DNA of 64,000 nt from Heterobasidion occidentale (lineage: Eukaryota > Basidiomycota > Agaricomycetes > Russulales > Bondarzewiaceae), in the NCBI GenBank assembly GCA_039111635.1, contig JBCAQO010000019.1:1-64000 (forward strand). The letters run 5' to 3'. Below are positions 20,330-32,625 of this stretch, piece after piece. Position 1 is the first letter of the stretch; every line of letters begins with the position of its first letter. Made by a program: the position numbers and the translations under genes. The notes beneath the pieces are model-generated. The model was not told the origin of the DNA. It saw nothing but the letters and a program-made list of their open reading frames with translations, and did no database searches.

Positions 20330-22310
20330 CCTCCCTAAGGTCTGGATGCCTGGATAGAGCATCTACATAATTTGTTGTTCCTGACTTATAGCTGAGCTGG
20401 AAGTTGAATTGTGATAAAAACAGACTCCAACAAGCTTGTCACCTCAATAAGTCTTGGGCTGTCTGGAAGTAAATCAGATTTTTGTGGTCCATTCAGATCT
20501 CAAAAGGGTGCTTCCAGTGTTCCAGTGCCTTGATAATAACAAGTAGCTCATGATTGTGTACATTGTAATTCCACTCCGAGGGTGAGAACGATCTGGAGAG
20601 GTAAGCAATTGGGTGCCAGTCATTATCAGGTCCTTCCTGTAAAAGAACTGCTCTATATGTAGTGAGAAATGCATCAGTTACTAATTGGTATGGATGTATG
20701 AGATTAGGGTATAACAGGACGGGTTGACTGATGAAGGCCTCCTTCAACCAGTCAAATGCCTGTTGGCAAGCTGTAGTCTAGTCCCACTTCATGTCCTCCT
20801 TGGTGAGGTCATGTAAAGGTTAAGCGATTAAAGAGAACTTGTTGATAAATTATTGATATAAATTCTCAAGACCCAGAAAGGAATGGATGTTGCAGACTGT
20901 ACAGGGAATTGGCTAATTTTGAATGGCATCAATCTTCAAGTCCTCCATTGTAATGTGATCTTTGAAAATGGTGTACCCAAGGTAATTGAGCTTTTCCTTG
21001 TAGAACTTGCATTTCTTGGGCTTAGGGTAAAGATTGTTATTGTGCAGGATTTGGAGGACTTGTTTGACAACCATAACATGCTCCACTATGGTTTTTGAAA
21101 AAATTGAGATGTTGTCCATATACCATAATCTTCCAGGCAAGGATGAGATCTTGGAAGATCATATTCATCATGACCTGGAAGGTTGCTAGGGAGTTAGTAA
21201 GCCCAAAGAACATTACTGTAGGTTCAAAGAGCTCCAAGGGCATCACAAAGGCTGCCTTGGGTTCATCCCCTTCCTTTATGTGCATGTTGTTATATCCCCA
21301 CCGAATATTCAGTTTTAAAAATACTATGGCCCCTCAAATGATATCCAATAATTCTTGGATTGATGGCAGGGAGCATATGTATCAGATGGTGTGTTTATTG
21401 AGGTGGCGATAATTCTGTACCGGGTGGAGCTTCCCATTTTTTTTCCCTATGAAGAAAATAGAGGCCGTGCTATAAGCTGTTGACCGATGGATAGTTCCTC
21501 TGAAAAAGTGCTCCTTGATGGATTTTCCCAGCTTGTCATATTTCTTAGGACTCAGGGGAAAGATCCTTGGAGCCTGAGGTTTGAATAACGGTTTAAGATC
21601 TATTGCATGGCCCTAGATAGTATGCTTAGAGAGTCTCTGTGACTGTTATTTGCAAAAAATGTTGAGGTAGGAGTAATATTCCATTGGGACACGATCCTTT
21701 AAGTTGGTTGTGTTGATTTCCTCTCCTAGATCTTTGTCAAAACTAGCAAAGCCAAAGGGTTTGGGGAGCCACTTTCTTAATGACTGGTTCCCCTTTGTGA
21801 GTCCTTGCAAAGGAGTTGGACTATACTTGTGCCTTCTTGGCAACTTGTTTTGCGGTTTTGCATGCAGCTATCTCTCGATGAGTATGCTGGTGTTCCTCCC
21901 TTTTGGCTACTAGTACCTCGAGCCTTTTCCAAATGAGCTATTGCTGATATTTATCTTCTACCATTAAAATAAACTAAGTTTTCTATTCCTTCATAGGTAG
22001 TTGTCACCATTATTGTTTTATCCATTCCCACAGAGGTCCTGCCGGCCTAGGGATAAGATGTGGTTGCCTCCGCTTGGGTATCTTATTGCTGTGTAGTTTA
22101 GCTAACCATTCCTTCTTGATTGGTTCTTCCCTTGCCTTGGTAAACCCGTACGGTTGTTGGCAATCTTAGGGGCACCAATCAAAGTGTACCTTATAATGCC
22201 TCCACTCAATGGAGGGGCCGTGGTATTTTAACTAATTTGTTCCTAGGAACATGTTGTCTTTTCCTAGATTGGTGATGAACATCTAGACACATTCAGTATG
22301 CATTCTGACT
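20330..22310 (-). pseudogene. Gypsy copy II protease, reverse transcriptase and RNase H
   Basis: On the minus strand, protease-region sequence (FITNLGKDNMFLGTN, near 22270-22230) is followed by RT pieces: the HREKKWEAPPGTELSP block (21440-21400), [20 protein letters not shown] (21280-21225), the catalytic region YMDNISIF (21125-21100), and LNYLGYTIFKDHITMEDLKI (20995-20935). RNase H follows (YQLVTDAFLTTYRAVLLQEG 20690-20630, then AYLSRSFSPSEWNYNVHNHE). The catalytic pair reads Asp-Asn where active enzymes have Asp-Asp. Frameshifts and stops are numerous. It is clearly homologous to the copy at 55652-59624. Confidence 0.8.
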
Positions 22311-22559
22311 CGTTGGTCCCTGACTATAAGGTTTACATCCAGGCCTTGTTGTATGAGGCCTTCTTTATTTATTGTGTCATTAACGTTCTAGACGCAGATG
22401 AGATAGTTCAACGAGTAGGTTAGAAAGTTATGCTTCCATACCCACTGTTCATGAACCAAGATTCCTTCATAGGCTGAGTTGATGGTGACTCTTGCTCTAG
22501 CACTTGCTCCTTGAGTTGTTAATTACACATTGAGTCAAATGGGAGTGATGACATGACTG

Positions 22560-24600
22560 TGCATTGCCCCAATTTGAATACATAACAGTGGTGCATACTC
22601 TGGACTCTCTTTTTCCCTCTCTTTGGCTGGTGAAGAAGAGGCTAGGAAAAATTCTACACTAAATCTACCAATAACTCCCTCGCCTTTGTGTCCCCTAGCT
22701 CTTGGAAGAGTGCTCGGATGCTAGCAGCATCATAGACAGGTCCATTGCTTTATCAACTATTAGACGGTACATAGTGTGTTTCATTGCTTCAACTGGGTTT
22801 TCCCTTTCCTGAGGGAGAGTCCGTGTATTCCAGCAGATGATCAGGTTATGGTAGTTGGTGGTGGTCACTATCAGAACCCCCCTCCTCCAATCCTCAATAA
22901 ATTCTTGAATTGTTCCCCACTGGGGGTTCTTGATTGTCTTTATCCTTCTTGTCAACACCACAAGCTCTTCTACTTCTTCTACCCACCAGCTTGCACCAAT
23001 TTCCTTAAGACAGCTGAACACCTCTGGATAAAAAACAACAGTCAGACACCCAATGCCTAGATTTTCCATAATTGAAACAAGTGGTATTAGGCTTGCTATC
23101 ATATGTGCTTTTCTGGCGAACAGTGTTTTTCTTTTAAAAGGTGTTGATGTCCATGTCAACTACTTGGTTGTTCATTCTTTGAGGGGTGTTTGCAGAATTA
23201 TAGTGGGGAGCGGGTTAGAGGTAAAAGCAATTCAAGAAGTCACTTCTGAAGGATGTGGAGTTGGTAAGGATCGCCTTTTGAGCACTTTGAGGTCTTATAT
23301 GTCCATCCACTTTGCAGGTCGTGTTAATCTAGTCCTGGATTGTATTTTTTAGCGGTGTTGTTGAGCGCAGTGAGAATGAAGCGACTGGCACAGAGAGAGT
23401 GCCAAAAGAAAGCTCTATAACGACAGGACTGTGGTCCAGAGGGTAAGAGTCTAAAGTAGATACAAAGAAGAGAAGGGAGCGCACCTGTGGTCCAGAGGGT
23501 AAGAGTCTGAAGAAAGAATTGCCCTCGGACCACAGGTATTTAAGCTACACAGAACAATAAGAAACAAAATAGAAAGGTATGACATCAACAGGTCATTACA
23601 GGTGGTCCACCTTACAAAGCGGTCAAAAGCTCCACCTGTACGTCGGTCCAGAGTGTCAATGACATCACACAGGACCACCTGAGTCAGCCAACCCGGTGAA
23701 ACAACTGAAACAAAGTGAGACAAGGTGAAAACGAAGTGAGACAGTCCAAAAAGAGAAAAAAGCAATATACCCGCTCTGGGAGTGGCTGTAGGGCCGCTCC
23801 CAGCTGTAGAGGCGAGTAATCAATGAGTCCGAAAGGTGGCACCCATGTGGCACCCATGCCACATCAACTAGAATGGCCACAAACAACAGGTGTTTCTTTA
23901 TTGTAGATTTTGTTCATGACTTTTGGGTCCAGTTCTCTTTGGAAATAGGGAAGGCCCTTGGCAGGGTCTGCCCCAACTGTCTTTGAGGACATTTTCTGCC
24001 CAAGCACCAGCTGTTCCGTGTCTCATGCACAAGGGGACCAAGGAGATTTTGTCATCGTCAGATTTGTATTGGTCCAACTCTGCTGTGAAGAGAAAGAGGC
24101 ATTGTAGAAGGAACTTTTACAATTCTGTCCTGTTGTCTGTGAAACTGTTGGGGAGTTTAAGCTTGCCCCTTCTAGGCTGTGTGGTTGTAGTGAGGGGAGG
24201 GGTCATTCTTGAATCTCCCGACATGTTGGCATTTTCTTGGGTATTTTGGGTGTTGATCGGTATTTGAATATCTGAGGAGTCAGATTCAGATGTTTTTTCT
24301 TCCTCCTGTTCCGAGTCCTTTAATATTACTGGTTCAGGTTCTCTGTACTAGGGTGGCAGTTCTCAGGAGTTGGCTTGTTTGTTCCAAATGTACTTTGTCT
24401 TTGTTCCATTGTCTCCCACAAAGAAGTATTGTCTTTCCCTAAATGAGCAGTTTGGGTAGTTTGATAGGGCCACTTAATTGGTGTCTGTGTAGAACCAGCA
24501 AGTCTCTTATTATTGGATAGGACAATTGTTCTGGCAAAATTGGTTATCAATTTGTCTAGTGCCTAGTGGATAGTTAAGGCCTAGGTTTTGCTCTAGGGTG
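22560..24600 (-). pseudogene. Gypsy copy II gag region
   Basis: The minus-strand frames 23159-22695 and 24550-24326 lie between the 5' LTR and the protease, where gag is expected. The first contains GTIQEFIEDWRRGV and a long Met/Leu/Ser C-terminal run but no zinc knuckle I can see. The second starts ITNFARTIVLSNNKRLAGS. The copia solo LTR 23359-23888 interrupts the region. The call rests mainly on position. Confidence 0.45.
23359..23888 (-). mobile_element. Copia-1 solo LTR, TSD GGTGT
   Basis: A 530-bp LTR of the young copia family (ends TGTTG...CAACA) inserted in the gypsy gag region. GGTGT is on both sides (23354-23358 and 23889-23893). It is in the same orientation as the full-length elements at 40769-46357 and 50046-55651. 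The intact duplication shows that a full element inserted here and was reduced by LTR-LTR recombination. Confidence 0.9.
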
Positions 24601-24713
24601 TGTATGCTAACGCTCTTTGATAAGGGTCTATGCCACTGATAAGGGTTGTGAGAGAGTGTGTGGCAGTAAGCAGAGTAGTATGCAAGGTAGGGGAAAGATT
24701 CAGTCTATTCTAG

Positions 24714-25294
24714 TGTTATGAACTGCTTGTTCAATAACCCAAGAGTGTCAGATTCTTCCCTAGGTCGCATACTGACAGAGTGACAATGGAAGTCTCGACT
24801 ATATTAGAGGGATAATACAGGAGTATAGAGCAGTGGTAGATAGTAGAATGACTATCTAAGAACAAAGGTGTCCGTATAGAATGATACAAATGTACAAAGA
24901 AAATAAACTAAAGATCCTTAGCCAATCAATGGGCCTTATATACCATATAGGGTATAGAGTAAGTGTCAATAATTCCTAAAGCTATCCCTTTAGGAGCCCT
25001 GTAGCCACTGTCTCTCTATCAGTGCCAACTCTTATACTTTTCCCTTCACACCTTTCCAACCAGGTTGCGAAAAGGTGCTTACCCATACAGCCCTAAGCTC
25101 ATGGCATATAAATGCTCATATCCTTGTGCCCTAATCCTGTTGGGGATCCTCTACCAATGATGGTGTGATCTATTAAGTTGTTGTCCTTCTAAAGACAATG
25201 CTGAATACCTTGATATATGCTTCATGGTAGAGCCACCTAGTATATTTTAGGCTTAACCATCAGGTAGACAGCTCCAATAGGTCAAGTCATAACA
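24714..25294 (-). repeat. Gypsy 5' LTR (copy II)
   Basis: 581 bp with ends TGTTATGA and TCATAACA. On the minus strand a GTATATAAGG core promoter lies near 24950-24940 and transcription would run left into gag. It aligns with 7056-13238, 37771-38372 and 59625-60145. Confidence 0.75.
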
Positions 25295-28200
25295 TATACC
25301 TAGTGTTCATTTGATTGTTGTTCAAGATGGTACCCTTGGGTGTTGCAATGACACACAGACATTGGTGGTATGACAGCATACTATCAAGCAAGACAAGAAT
25401 CTAGGATGCTCATACTGTTCAGGATAATAACAATGAGAATTCTACAAAGGTTAATTCAGGTACTATCAACAATAACAATGAGATTGAGGAAGACCACTCT
25501 TGGACAACCAGTACCCAAAGCGGGCACTTTACGTGGGAATGTTTGATCAGCAACTTGCATTTAAGAAGAAGAAGTGCATGCAACTCACCACTGCATTTAA
25601 GAACTATCACACTGCTTTCAAAGAAGTACTAGGCTACACTAGTGTACCTTATAGTTCATTTAATGAGCCTGACCCCTTTGAACATAGAGGTCTCCAAGAA
25701 GAAGAAGATACAGCCGAGGCACAAAGCACTTACTGCACACTCAAGTTGTGCCCCACAGATTCTATGATGATATTTCAGCATATGCCAAAGGAAAGGAAAG
25801 GGTTGCCATACCTGTCAACAATGTTGTGGCAACAAAGGAGAAGGAGCTCAAGACAAGGATCTTTCAAGTGAGCTATCCTACTATATTTCAGGTAAGACAA
25901 ACATTAGCCTAGTGCTTACCACTAATATTCTTAGGCAAAACTTAAGGCACAATGAGTTCTACTAGCCACTATTGACATCTTGTCTTCTGACAAAGATGAG
26001 ATATTCCCAAGTAGTGCCAAGCTTTTTGCAGGATAGGTAGGTCTCCTTACTATCTAGTGTCAGCAAAGCTGATACACTAACAATAGTGTTGCGGTCATTA
26101 GTGCCTCCATGCTCTAGATAATGATAGGTATTCAAGGCCCCAGAGCCAATCCTTCACAAGCAAAAGCACTCACCATCAAAGGCTTATACTTCTTGCAAGA
26201 ACTTCATGAACAAGAATCTTTCTTCGGGCACTCTCAACTAGTGGCGAGAGTTGTATATCCTAATGTGGATCAACTATGTTGGTACTTGTCTCAACCTATG
26301 GAACACCAATCTCCTCAACAAGGCCCAGGCCCTCTGGAACTGTGTCTTTCCTACCCACCACCAGGTTCTCACCTAGAAGGGGGTAATGTTTTAGTTGGTA
26401 AGTAAGCCTCTTGTACAAGGGTCATTGTTGATGCACTTAACCTGTTTATCAGACTATCTAACAGGTATGTGAATGATGCAGCAATTTTGCTCCTAACACA
26501 ATTGTTGCAATTAATATATTCTTTAAAGAATAGTTAGACAACTTTCCAACAGCAAGGAAAGAGCCAAGTTTATCACATAGGCTGTTCCATAAGGAGACAA
26601 TGCTCTATTAGTTCCATTTCTATGGGGCAATATGAATGTTGACCCATAAATGGCCAGCTCATAAGTATACATGCATTTTGTATAGTACAGCATTGTCATT
26701 ATCTTATTATCACTGTTACTTAACCTCTTATAGATGCTTCAAGTCCTATTCCAAGCCAAGTATGTCTTATGGTTGTTTACTAGCCACCTCAAATCAGTTG
26801 TGGCCATCCCAGATGCCACAAGATCTAAGGCCAAGCCAATCAGAGCCACTGTGCTTGCTATTGCAACAGTAGCATTTTCTACTATTTTCAATATAAATTG
26901 ATACTTACTACTCTTTCAGGCTGAGCATGCATTACTCATGTGGTTGAATGGTTATTTCAAGAAGCCTGATCTGAAAGATGTCTCTAGCCACTTCTTGCAC
27001 CATAAGTAAGGTCAACGTGTTGATGCATACATTCACTGCAGTAGAAGTCTAACAGAGTATGGACCAAGCTGCTCATCTACACATACAAAGTGATAGAGTC
27101 TAACAACCCCTGTAATAAGACAATACCTTATTCAAGTGTGTAGGCTTGGGCCCAGGCTCAAGCTCAGTTTTTGACTTGCCTTTTAGAACAGGCTATGTGT
27201 GTTGATAAAGACTTGGAATAAGGAGCTCATGGTAAGTAATATATACTGCATCAGCCTGCTAAATTACCACTATGACTACAAGATTTTATGGGCCTACCTT
27301 TAGTGTCACTTTGATGGTAGCACTATCACATATGTACATGTCATGTGAGATTCCAATCATAGACATTTTTTGTCAGATTCAGATTTTGTCATCTTATACC
27401 TATCATAGTGAGAAGTTGAATTTGTAATATCACAAATATTAAATTGCAGAAAATATGATTAGCTAAGGATATCAAAATTGTCTCAATAGCTTACCATAAG
27501 CTATCAGGATTGCATAATTGCTAGATCTTAAGGTGTCACTTGCTACATAGCTTACAAGCTTACTTACACACAATGACCTAGCTAGTAGCACTTGAGATAA
27601 GATAAAGCAAGTACTCTAGCTTACGTCTTACATATTCCTTATAAGCTTACTTACTGATAAGAGACATAGCTAATAGCACTTTTGCAAGTGCAGATACTTG
27701 TAAGCTTAATGTGCTTGCAAGTCATTATTAAAACCTGTAAGTAATCAATAAGTTAGGTAAGGTTTTTTGCTCATTTGCTGATAATGACAATAATTACCCA
27801 GCCAAAAGAATGGGTTTCTTTGATGGTGCACATTCTTCCCAGGTTCTTTAGCTCCTCATGTGTTCTTAATAAAATCTACTGCCTTTTGTCTTACTATTTG
27901 TCCATCAATCCATCAAATCTCTATTGATAAGGCTGCAACATTATTCTTGCTCCCTGATCTTTGTCCAGTGCTAGTAGATTACTTCTGCTATTGTCACAGC
28001 AATCTTTTTCTCACCTTTTGCAATTAGTGGTTGAAGGACTGCCACTACCTCCAGCAATTCTCAGCTCTCTTTCAATTCTGTTGAGATTTGGTATCAAGTT
28101 ATTTCAAACACAATTGGTATTTGCTTCAAAGATGGCCTTTCCCTCACATCTTGCCCAAGCATGTCTCCCATCAGAGGATTGGCTATATGAACAGAATAAT

Positions 28201-28346
28201 TCTGTCATGATCATCAACGATAAGATGATGGCCTGGCTAGCACAGGGTGTTAAAAATGAGTGTTGAATTTTTAATAGTAATTTATGGCTTGTTCTTGCTA
28301 ATAAGGTTAAAGGTTACTCCATTGTACAATTACAGATCATCTTTTG
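25295..28346. other. Unrecognised region with weak plus-strand frames
   Basis: Plus-strand frames at 25500-25871, 26121-26405 (with ALTIKGLYFLQELHEQESFFGHSQLVA), 26636-26872 and 27961-28266 could be exons of one or two decayed genes. No domain is recognised. Between 27540 and 27700 two imperfect copies of a unit beginning AAGCTTACTTAC and ending TAGCACTT stand about 90 bases apart. The rest is AT-rich and poor in CpG. Confidence 0.4.
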
Positions 28347-28603
28347 TGTTAAAGCCTAAACAACGCCTCAGTCTTGTTACACAAACAACTGAGTCTATTT
28401 TGTACCTAAACAACACCCAAGGTATGTGAGTGAGCAAGGCACAATAAAGGGGGCAGGCACAATTCTACTCACTTCAGTCTTGTTACACAAACAGCTTAGG
28501 GAGAGGAACCACACTGCCACATCATGTTTAAGCTACTGGTCACGTGTCCATACTATTTGAGCCATGTAACACACACGCATTGCATATTGCACACTCCTCA
28601 ACA
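28347..28603 (-). repeat. 3' LTR of copia family 2
   Basis: Begins TGTTAAAGCC and ends CCTCAACA. It aligns with 32626-32881 throughout, including the repeated phrase CTTGTTACACAAA. Confidence 0.8.
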
Positions 28604-28639
28604 TGTGCATGCTCTTTCTGAAACCTAAACTAGAAAGAA

Positions 28640-30400
28640 ACTCCTCCTTACTTGAAACTCATTTGACTCCAAGATATCCATGTAGGCAAATAAAGTCAGC
28701 CAGTTTGAGAGCCTTAATAAGAATGTTGGCAGTGTTTTTGGTAGAGTAGACATAGCTGATGATGATATTGCTAGCCTCAACACATTGTTGAATGTAATGG
28801 TAGTGGACATCAATGTGTTTGGTGTGAGAATAAAAAGCTTGGTTGTGCAAGAGAGTGAGTGTGCTGTTGTTGTCACAGAGCAAGGAAGTAGCAGTAAGCT
28901 AGAAGATGTTGAGAGTATGGAGAAATTGCCAAAGCCACATACAATTGTGTAAGGCTTTAGAGAAAGCAATGCATTTGGCCGTATAGGATAAGTTAGTAAC
29001 AGTGCATTGTTTGCATAAAGACCAAGAGATCATGCTGGCGCTGAGGGAGAAGCAGTAGCCACTAACTGACTTATGTATATCAATACAGTTAGCATAGTAT
29101 AAGTCTGAGAAACCAAGAAGAAAAATGTTGTCGCCACCTAAGGTTAGAGTGAGATGTCGGATGTCTTTAAGGTAATAGACAATGTGCAGAGCGACCTTAC
29201 ACCTGATCTCTTGGAGGTGAGAGAGATTTGGTTTGCAGCCATACCAGACTTTAAATAGAGTCTGGCTGTTCAGAGAGGAAGATGGAGTGAGAGTGAAAAG
29301 ATACACAGTGGTGACATTGAACTCATTCCAGAGATACTCAGAGGCACTTTAGGGGAGACTCATAATGCATGCCTTGTTCATGATAGTAAGATAAAGGTGC
29401 TTAGTGCAACTATTCTAAGTGGAAGTGTATGTCACAGTAAACTGGTGCTTGAATCTGTTAGATTGACACTATGCCTCCATCTCATGCAACTCAAGCTTGT
29501 CATTGTCTGTAACATAAATACCCACTGATGTGCCAACTAAAAGTACCATAGCACACTCCTAAGCCTGAAGGCAGGGAAACACCTCAGCCTTCAACTTCAA
29601 TGAAAAACTCCAAGGGTGACTAGAGAAGTCATTGATAAGGTTCATTGAGTACAAATTTCTAAACTTTGAAACTATAGACATGGGACCAGTAAGATTCACA
29701 TGGACATGCCCTAGCCATCTAGTCACCCTGTTCTCTTTTATATTTTTGAAACTAAATTCTAGACCTGTTTGCCTAGAATGCGTGATTTACATTTAGCAGT
29801 GAGAAAGAGATCGACAGGCATACCTGTAACAGTAGAGTTATGGGCCATACTGAGGATGGTGCAAAGGTTAGCATGACTAAGGTGATGGTGCCAGGTGTTG
29901 AGAGTGGGAGATGACTGGAGGTATGAAGGGCAAGATGTTTGGCAGACAAGGAGGATAAAAGATGGTAAAGCAACCAATTGCCAGTTACGATGCTGTAGGC
30001 CACAATGGTGTTGCTGTTGCTAGTAATCAAGCAAGTGTTGTTATCAAAGTGGCTGACAAGGTTGTTGTGGTGGTTGAGCTGAATTACAGAGATAAGACAG
30101 ATGATAGCCACAGGAATGTAGAGAACATTGTCAAGCTGAAGCTTAATTCCCTTCCTGCCTACAAGATAGATGGATCCAATGCCAATGGCCTGAATGCAGA
30201 ACACCCCAATGATACTAATGGTGCAGGGAGCAATAGGCTTGAGTAAGAAGAAGTCCAAGTGCTCAGAAAAGACATGCATAGTTTCCTATGTGTTAAAAAA
30301 GAAAAGCTGGTTGGCAAGTGAGAGAAGGGAGCAGAGAGAAGAGTCAAGAGGCACAACAAGGAGATACACATAGTCGACCAGCCAACAGGTTGTAGATTAG
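28640..30400 (-). pseudogene. Copia family 2 pol: protease, integrase, RNase H; RT deleted
   Basis: Minus strand, 5' to 3': protease-downstream block (AIGIGSIYLVGRKGIKLQLD, near 30210-30150), GAG-pre-integrase domain (WHHHLSHANLCTILSMAHNS, about 29900-29830), integrase remnants (29750-29230, including KVWYGCKPNLSHLQEIRC at 29250-29200), then directly the end of the RT (LHIVYYLKDIRHLTLTLGG) joined to RNase H (SGYCFSLSASMISW, 29070-29030; NSTLTLLHNQAFYSHTKHID, 28875-28815; YSTKNTANILIKAL). The join near 29195 means that almost the whole RT, with its catalytic Asp pair, is deleted. The frame changes several times. Confidence 0.8.
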
Positions 30401-32600
30401 TTGACTGTTGCAGTCAGAGAAGGATCTGAGAGCCAATACTCATGTTCCTGGACGTCACCGACCGACATAGGGACATTGATGCAATATCAGCTGTAGTAAG
30501 ACTTATAAAGCTGCTGGAAGCATGCAGAGAGGACAAAGGCACAAAACCTGCAGGATTGCCAGTGTAGATGAGTTTGCCATTTACTAGTATATACTCCCAA
30601 CCCTTTTCATTGTGGAAAACACGAGGTGAATGGCTATGTGCGCCCTTTGAGCCAAGCCATCCTTGTAACCCAAACTGCCAGGTGGCTGGCCATCCCCAGT
30701 GCTCTTCTTTTGGTGGCATGCGGAGTGTTGATGGTGTTCTGAATGGGACATCCTTCTATACTGCTGCTGGGTGCAACACAGAATTCTACAGAGTAAGTTT
30801 CCCGCTTACAGTTAGGGCAGAGGTGACAGAAGGGATTGATGTCATGACCAGGACTAAAATAGGAGGGGACAGCAAGGATGGTGGGCATAGTGGAGTTGCT
30901 TGACATGATAAATTGCTCAATGTTGAGGTGATTGATGACGGTCTAAGGTGTAAGGGTGCTGCCAGACAAAAAGTTGGCAATTTGATCACAGAGATGTGGA
31001 AGGTCCTAAAGACCATTCAGCATGAGCATACATGCAAAGTTGTTGTTGAAAATCTTTCCTATATTCAGAATGCAGGTTTTAATGTCATGGAAGGTGACCA
31101 AGGTCTGGCTAAAAAGGACCAAACAAGAGTAGTATAAATGAAGAGCATCCTGGATGATCAGCATCTGAGTGAGAGGGCTGCGCTGTTTGTGGCAAACACA
31201 CAGAATGGCAAGGGCATCAGTGGCCATCACGCAGGTGGCAATGTACTGATGCTCAGATAGGTGAAGTTTGGATCAAATGAAGAAGAGAATGGAGCAATTG
31301 TTATTGTCCTAGTTGTGCACCACATGCAGATTGAGAATATTAGATGGACATGGGATGGAGCCCTCAGCATAGTGATAGAGCCTACCAGACATGCCCAGGA
31401 TGTTGTCCAAGTGAGTATACCAATGCAGCCAGTTTTCAGCCATTCAACAGGATGGTAGGTCGGAGACCTATTATGTGCACTAATTTATGAAGAGGATCCT
31501 TAAGCTATCCTTCTACAGTGTCTTGTAGCTGTAGACTCCAATGGATAAAGACAATGAATCATTTTTGTGCTCTTTGTAGGAATTTGGGGTCATTGTCTGC
31601 TTTCTCTTTACAGAGTTTAAGAGGATAATCCTTGAGGGTTTCTCAATGATGTGCAAGTACAGGGCTGTTTTCCCCTGTCAAACAAATAATGCTGGGAGGA
31701 GTTTAACTTAGAACCCTGAAGGCTGAGAGTCCAGTATATATGCTAGAGAATATAACAAGAAGATGATAGAGGCAAGGAGACAAATCCAGTGCGTTGTTAG
31801 ACTGTGTAAAGGATTCTCAAATCTGACAACATTTGTAAAGTATGAGCTAGAACGGTAGCCAGATGCCAGGTGCAGTGTAGAGATTAAGTGTATTACAGGT
31901 GAACAAGCTGAGCTTTTTAGAAGCTCATCTTGGCTATATATATGTACAAGCTATTTAGGGCTAGATTGGGATTTGGTCTGTGCATCTAAATGCTAATCTA
32001 CCTGACAAGTGTCAAGGTACAGAAGCGATCAAGTAAACAATTGAAATCTGTAAGCACTGACCTACAATCTATCTAAGTATAGTAACTATATCAAATGTCT
32101 GTCCACATTATGATAGATTCAGGACCTGATCATATGGAAGTGTTCATACTGAAGTATGTAGATGTAATTATAAATTTGTAAGTATTCATGCATTAGCATG
32201 TCAATTTAATGAGTCACAAAACTGAGTTTGAGTCTAAGTCACAAGCAAACCACTTGACTGATCTCCTTGCTCACGTGTAAAGCACATGTTAGGACACAGT
32301 TCTAACACAGGAGGTCTTTAGGCCAAGAGTGCAAAGCAAGTGTCTGAATGGGGAGGGATGGTTTGCTGGTGTCAGAAGGGAGGATGAGGAAAGGGGTTTC
32401 CAAATGAAGTCCTCCAATAGGTGCTACTAGAAGGCAGTGGTAGCAGTGGCAAAAGAATGGCTATATGTGCATAAGAAAAGGACAAGTGAGTGATAAATGA
32501 GCACTAAAAGGTGCAGGCAGAGAGATTAATTAAAGAGGAAAACCAAAAGAAGCAGTAAAAGAGAGAACTGAGGGGGTTGAGGCAAAAACCAATGGCCAGT
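30401..32600 (-). pseudogene. Copia family 2 gag region, interrupted
   Basis: The minus-strand frame 30906-30634 contains FCHLCPNCKRETYSVEFC, a decayed zinc-knuckle-like segment followed by a Gly/Met-rich turn typical of the end of fungal copia gag. The frame 30719-30414 continues with GWEYILVNGKLIYTGNPAGF. Upstream frames (31230-31006) fit the rest of gag. The segment beyond 32307 up to the primer-binding site would be the gag start and leader. The solo LTR 31453-32307 interrupts it. Confidence 0.55.
31453..32307 (-). mobile_element. Solo LTR, family 3 (855 bp), TSD CAGGA
   Basis: The reverse complement aligns with 13430-14274. CAGGA stands on both sides (31448-31452 and 32308-32312). The two terminal hairpins seen in the other copy are here mutated (TGTTAGAAC...GTCCTAACA). 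Its core promoter TATATATA lies near 31935. Confidence 0.85.
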
Positions 32601-32613
32601 AGCACACTATCAA

Positions 32614-32625
32614 AAGCCCATAACC
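32614..32625 (-). promoter_or_regulatory. Primer-binding site of copia family 2 (half initiator tRNA)
   Basis: Directly after the 5' LTR the minus strand reads GGTTATGGGCTT. It differs by two C-to-T changes from GGTTATGGGCCC, the complement of the anticodon loop of eukaryotic initiator tRNA-Met. Drosophila copia uses such a tRNA fragment as primer. Confidence 0.6.

Larger units (their letters stand above)
7056..25294 (-). mobile_element. Ty3/gypsy chromovirus (copy II), decayed and nested
   Basis: The two LTRs of about 570 bp lie in the same orientation at 24714-25294 (5' LTR) and 7056-13238 (3' LTR, split by an insertion). Both have TGTTATGA/TCATAACA-type ends. A purine tract on the minus strand (13252-13239, AAAGGGGGG) abuts the 3' LTR. 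Between the LTRs, on the minus strand, come gag, protease, RT, RNase H, integrase and chromodomain in the usual order. Later insertions are the TIR element 7353-12969, the solo LTRs 13430-14274 and 18729-19780, and the copia solo LTR 23359-23888. The flanks of the whole element (AGCAC left, TATAC right) do not match, so the target duplication is lost or the ends were rearranged. About 3.5 kb between the chromodomain and the 3' LTR has no recognised domain. Confidence 0.7.

Noticed and set aside
24714..25294. Independent solo gypsy LTR
   Set aside because: No 5-bp duplication around it, whereas gag-pol to its left and a matching LTR with purine tract further left make it the 5' LTR of copy II.
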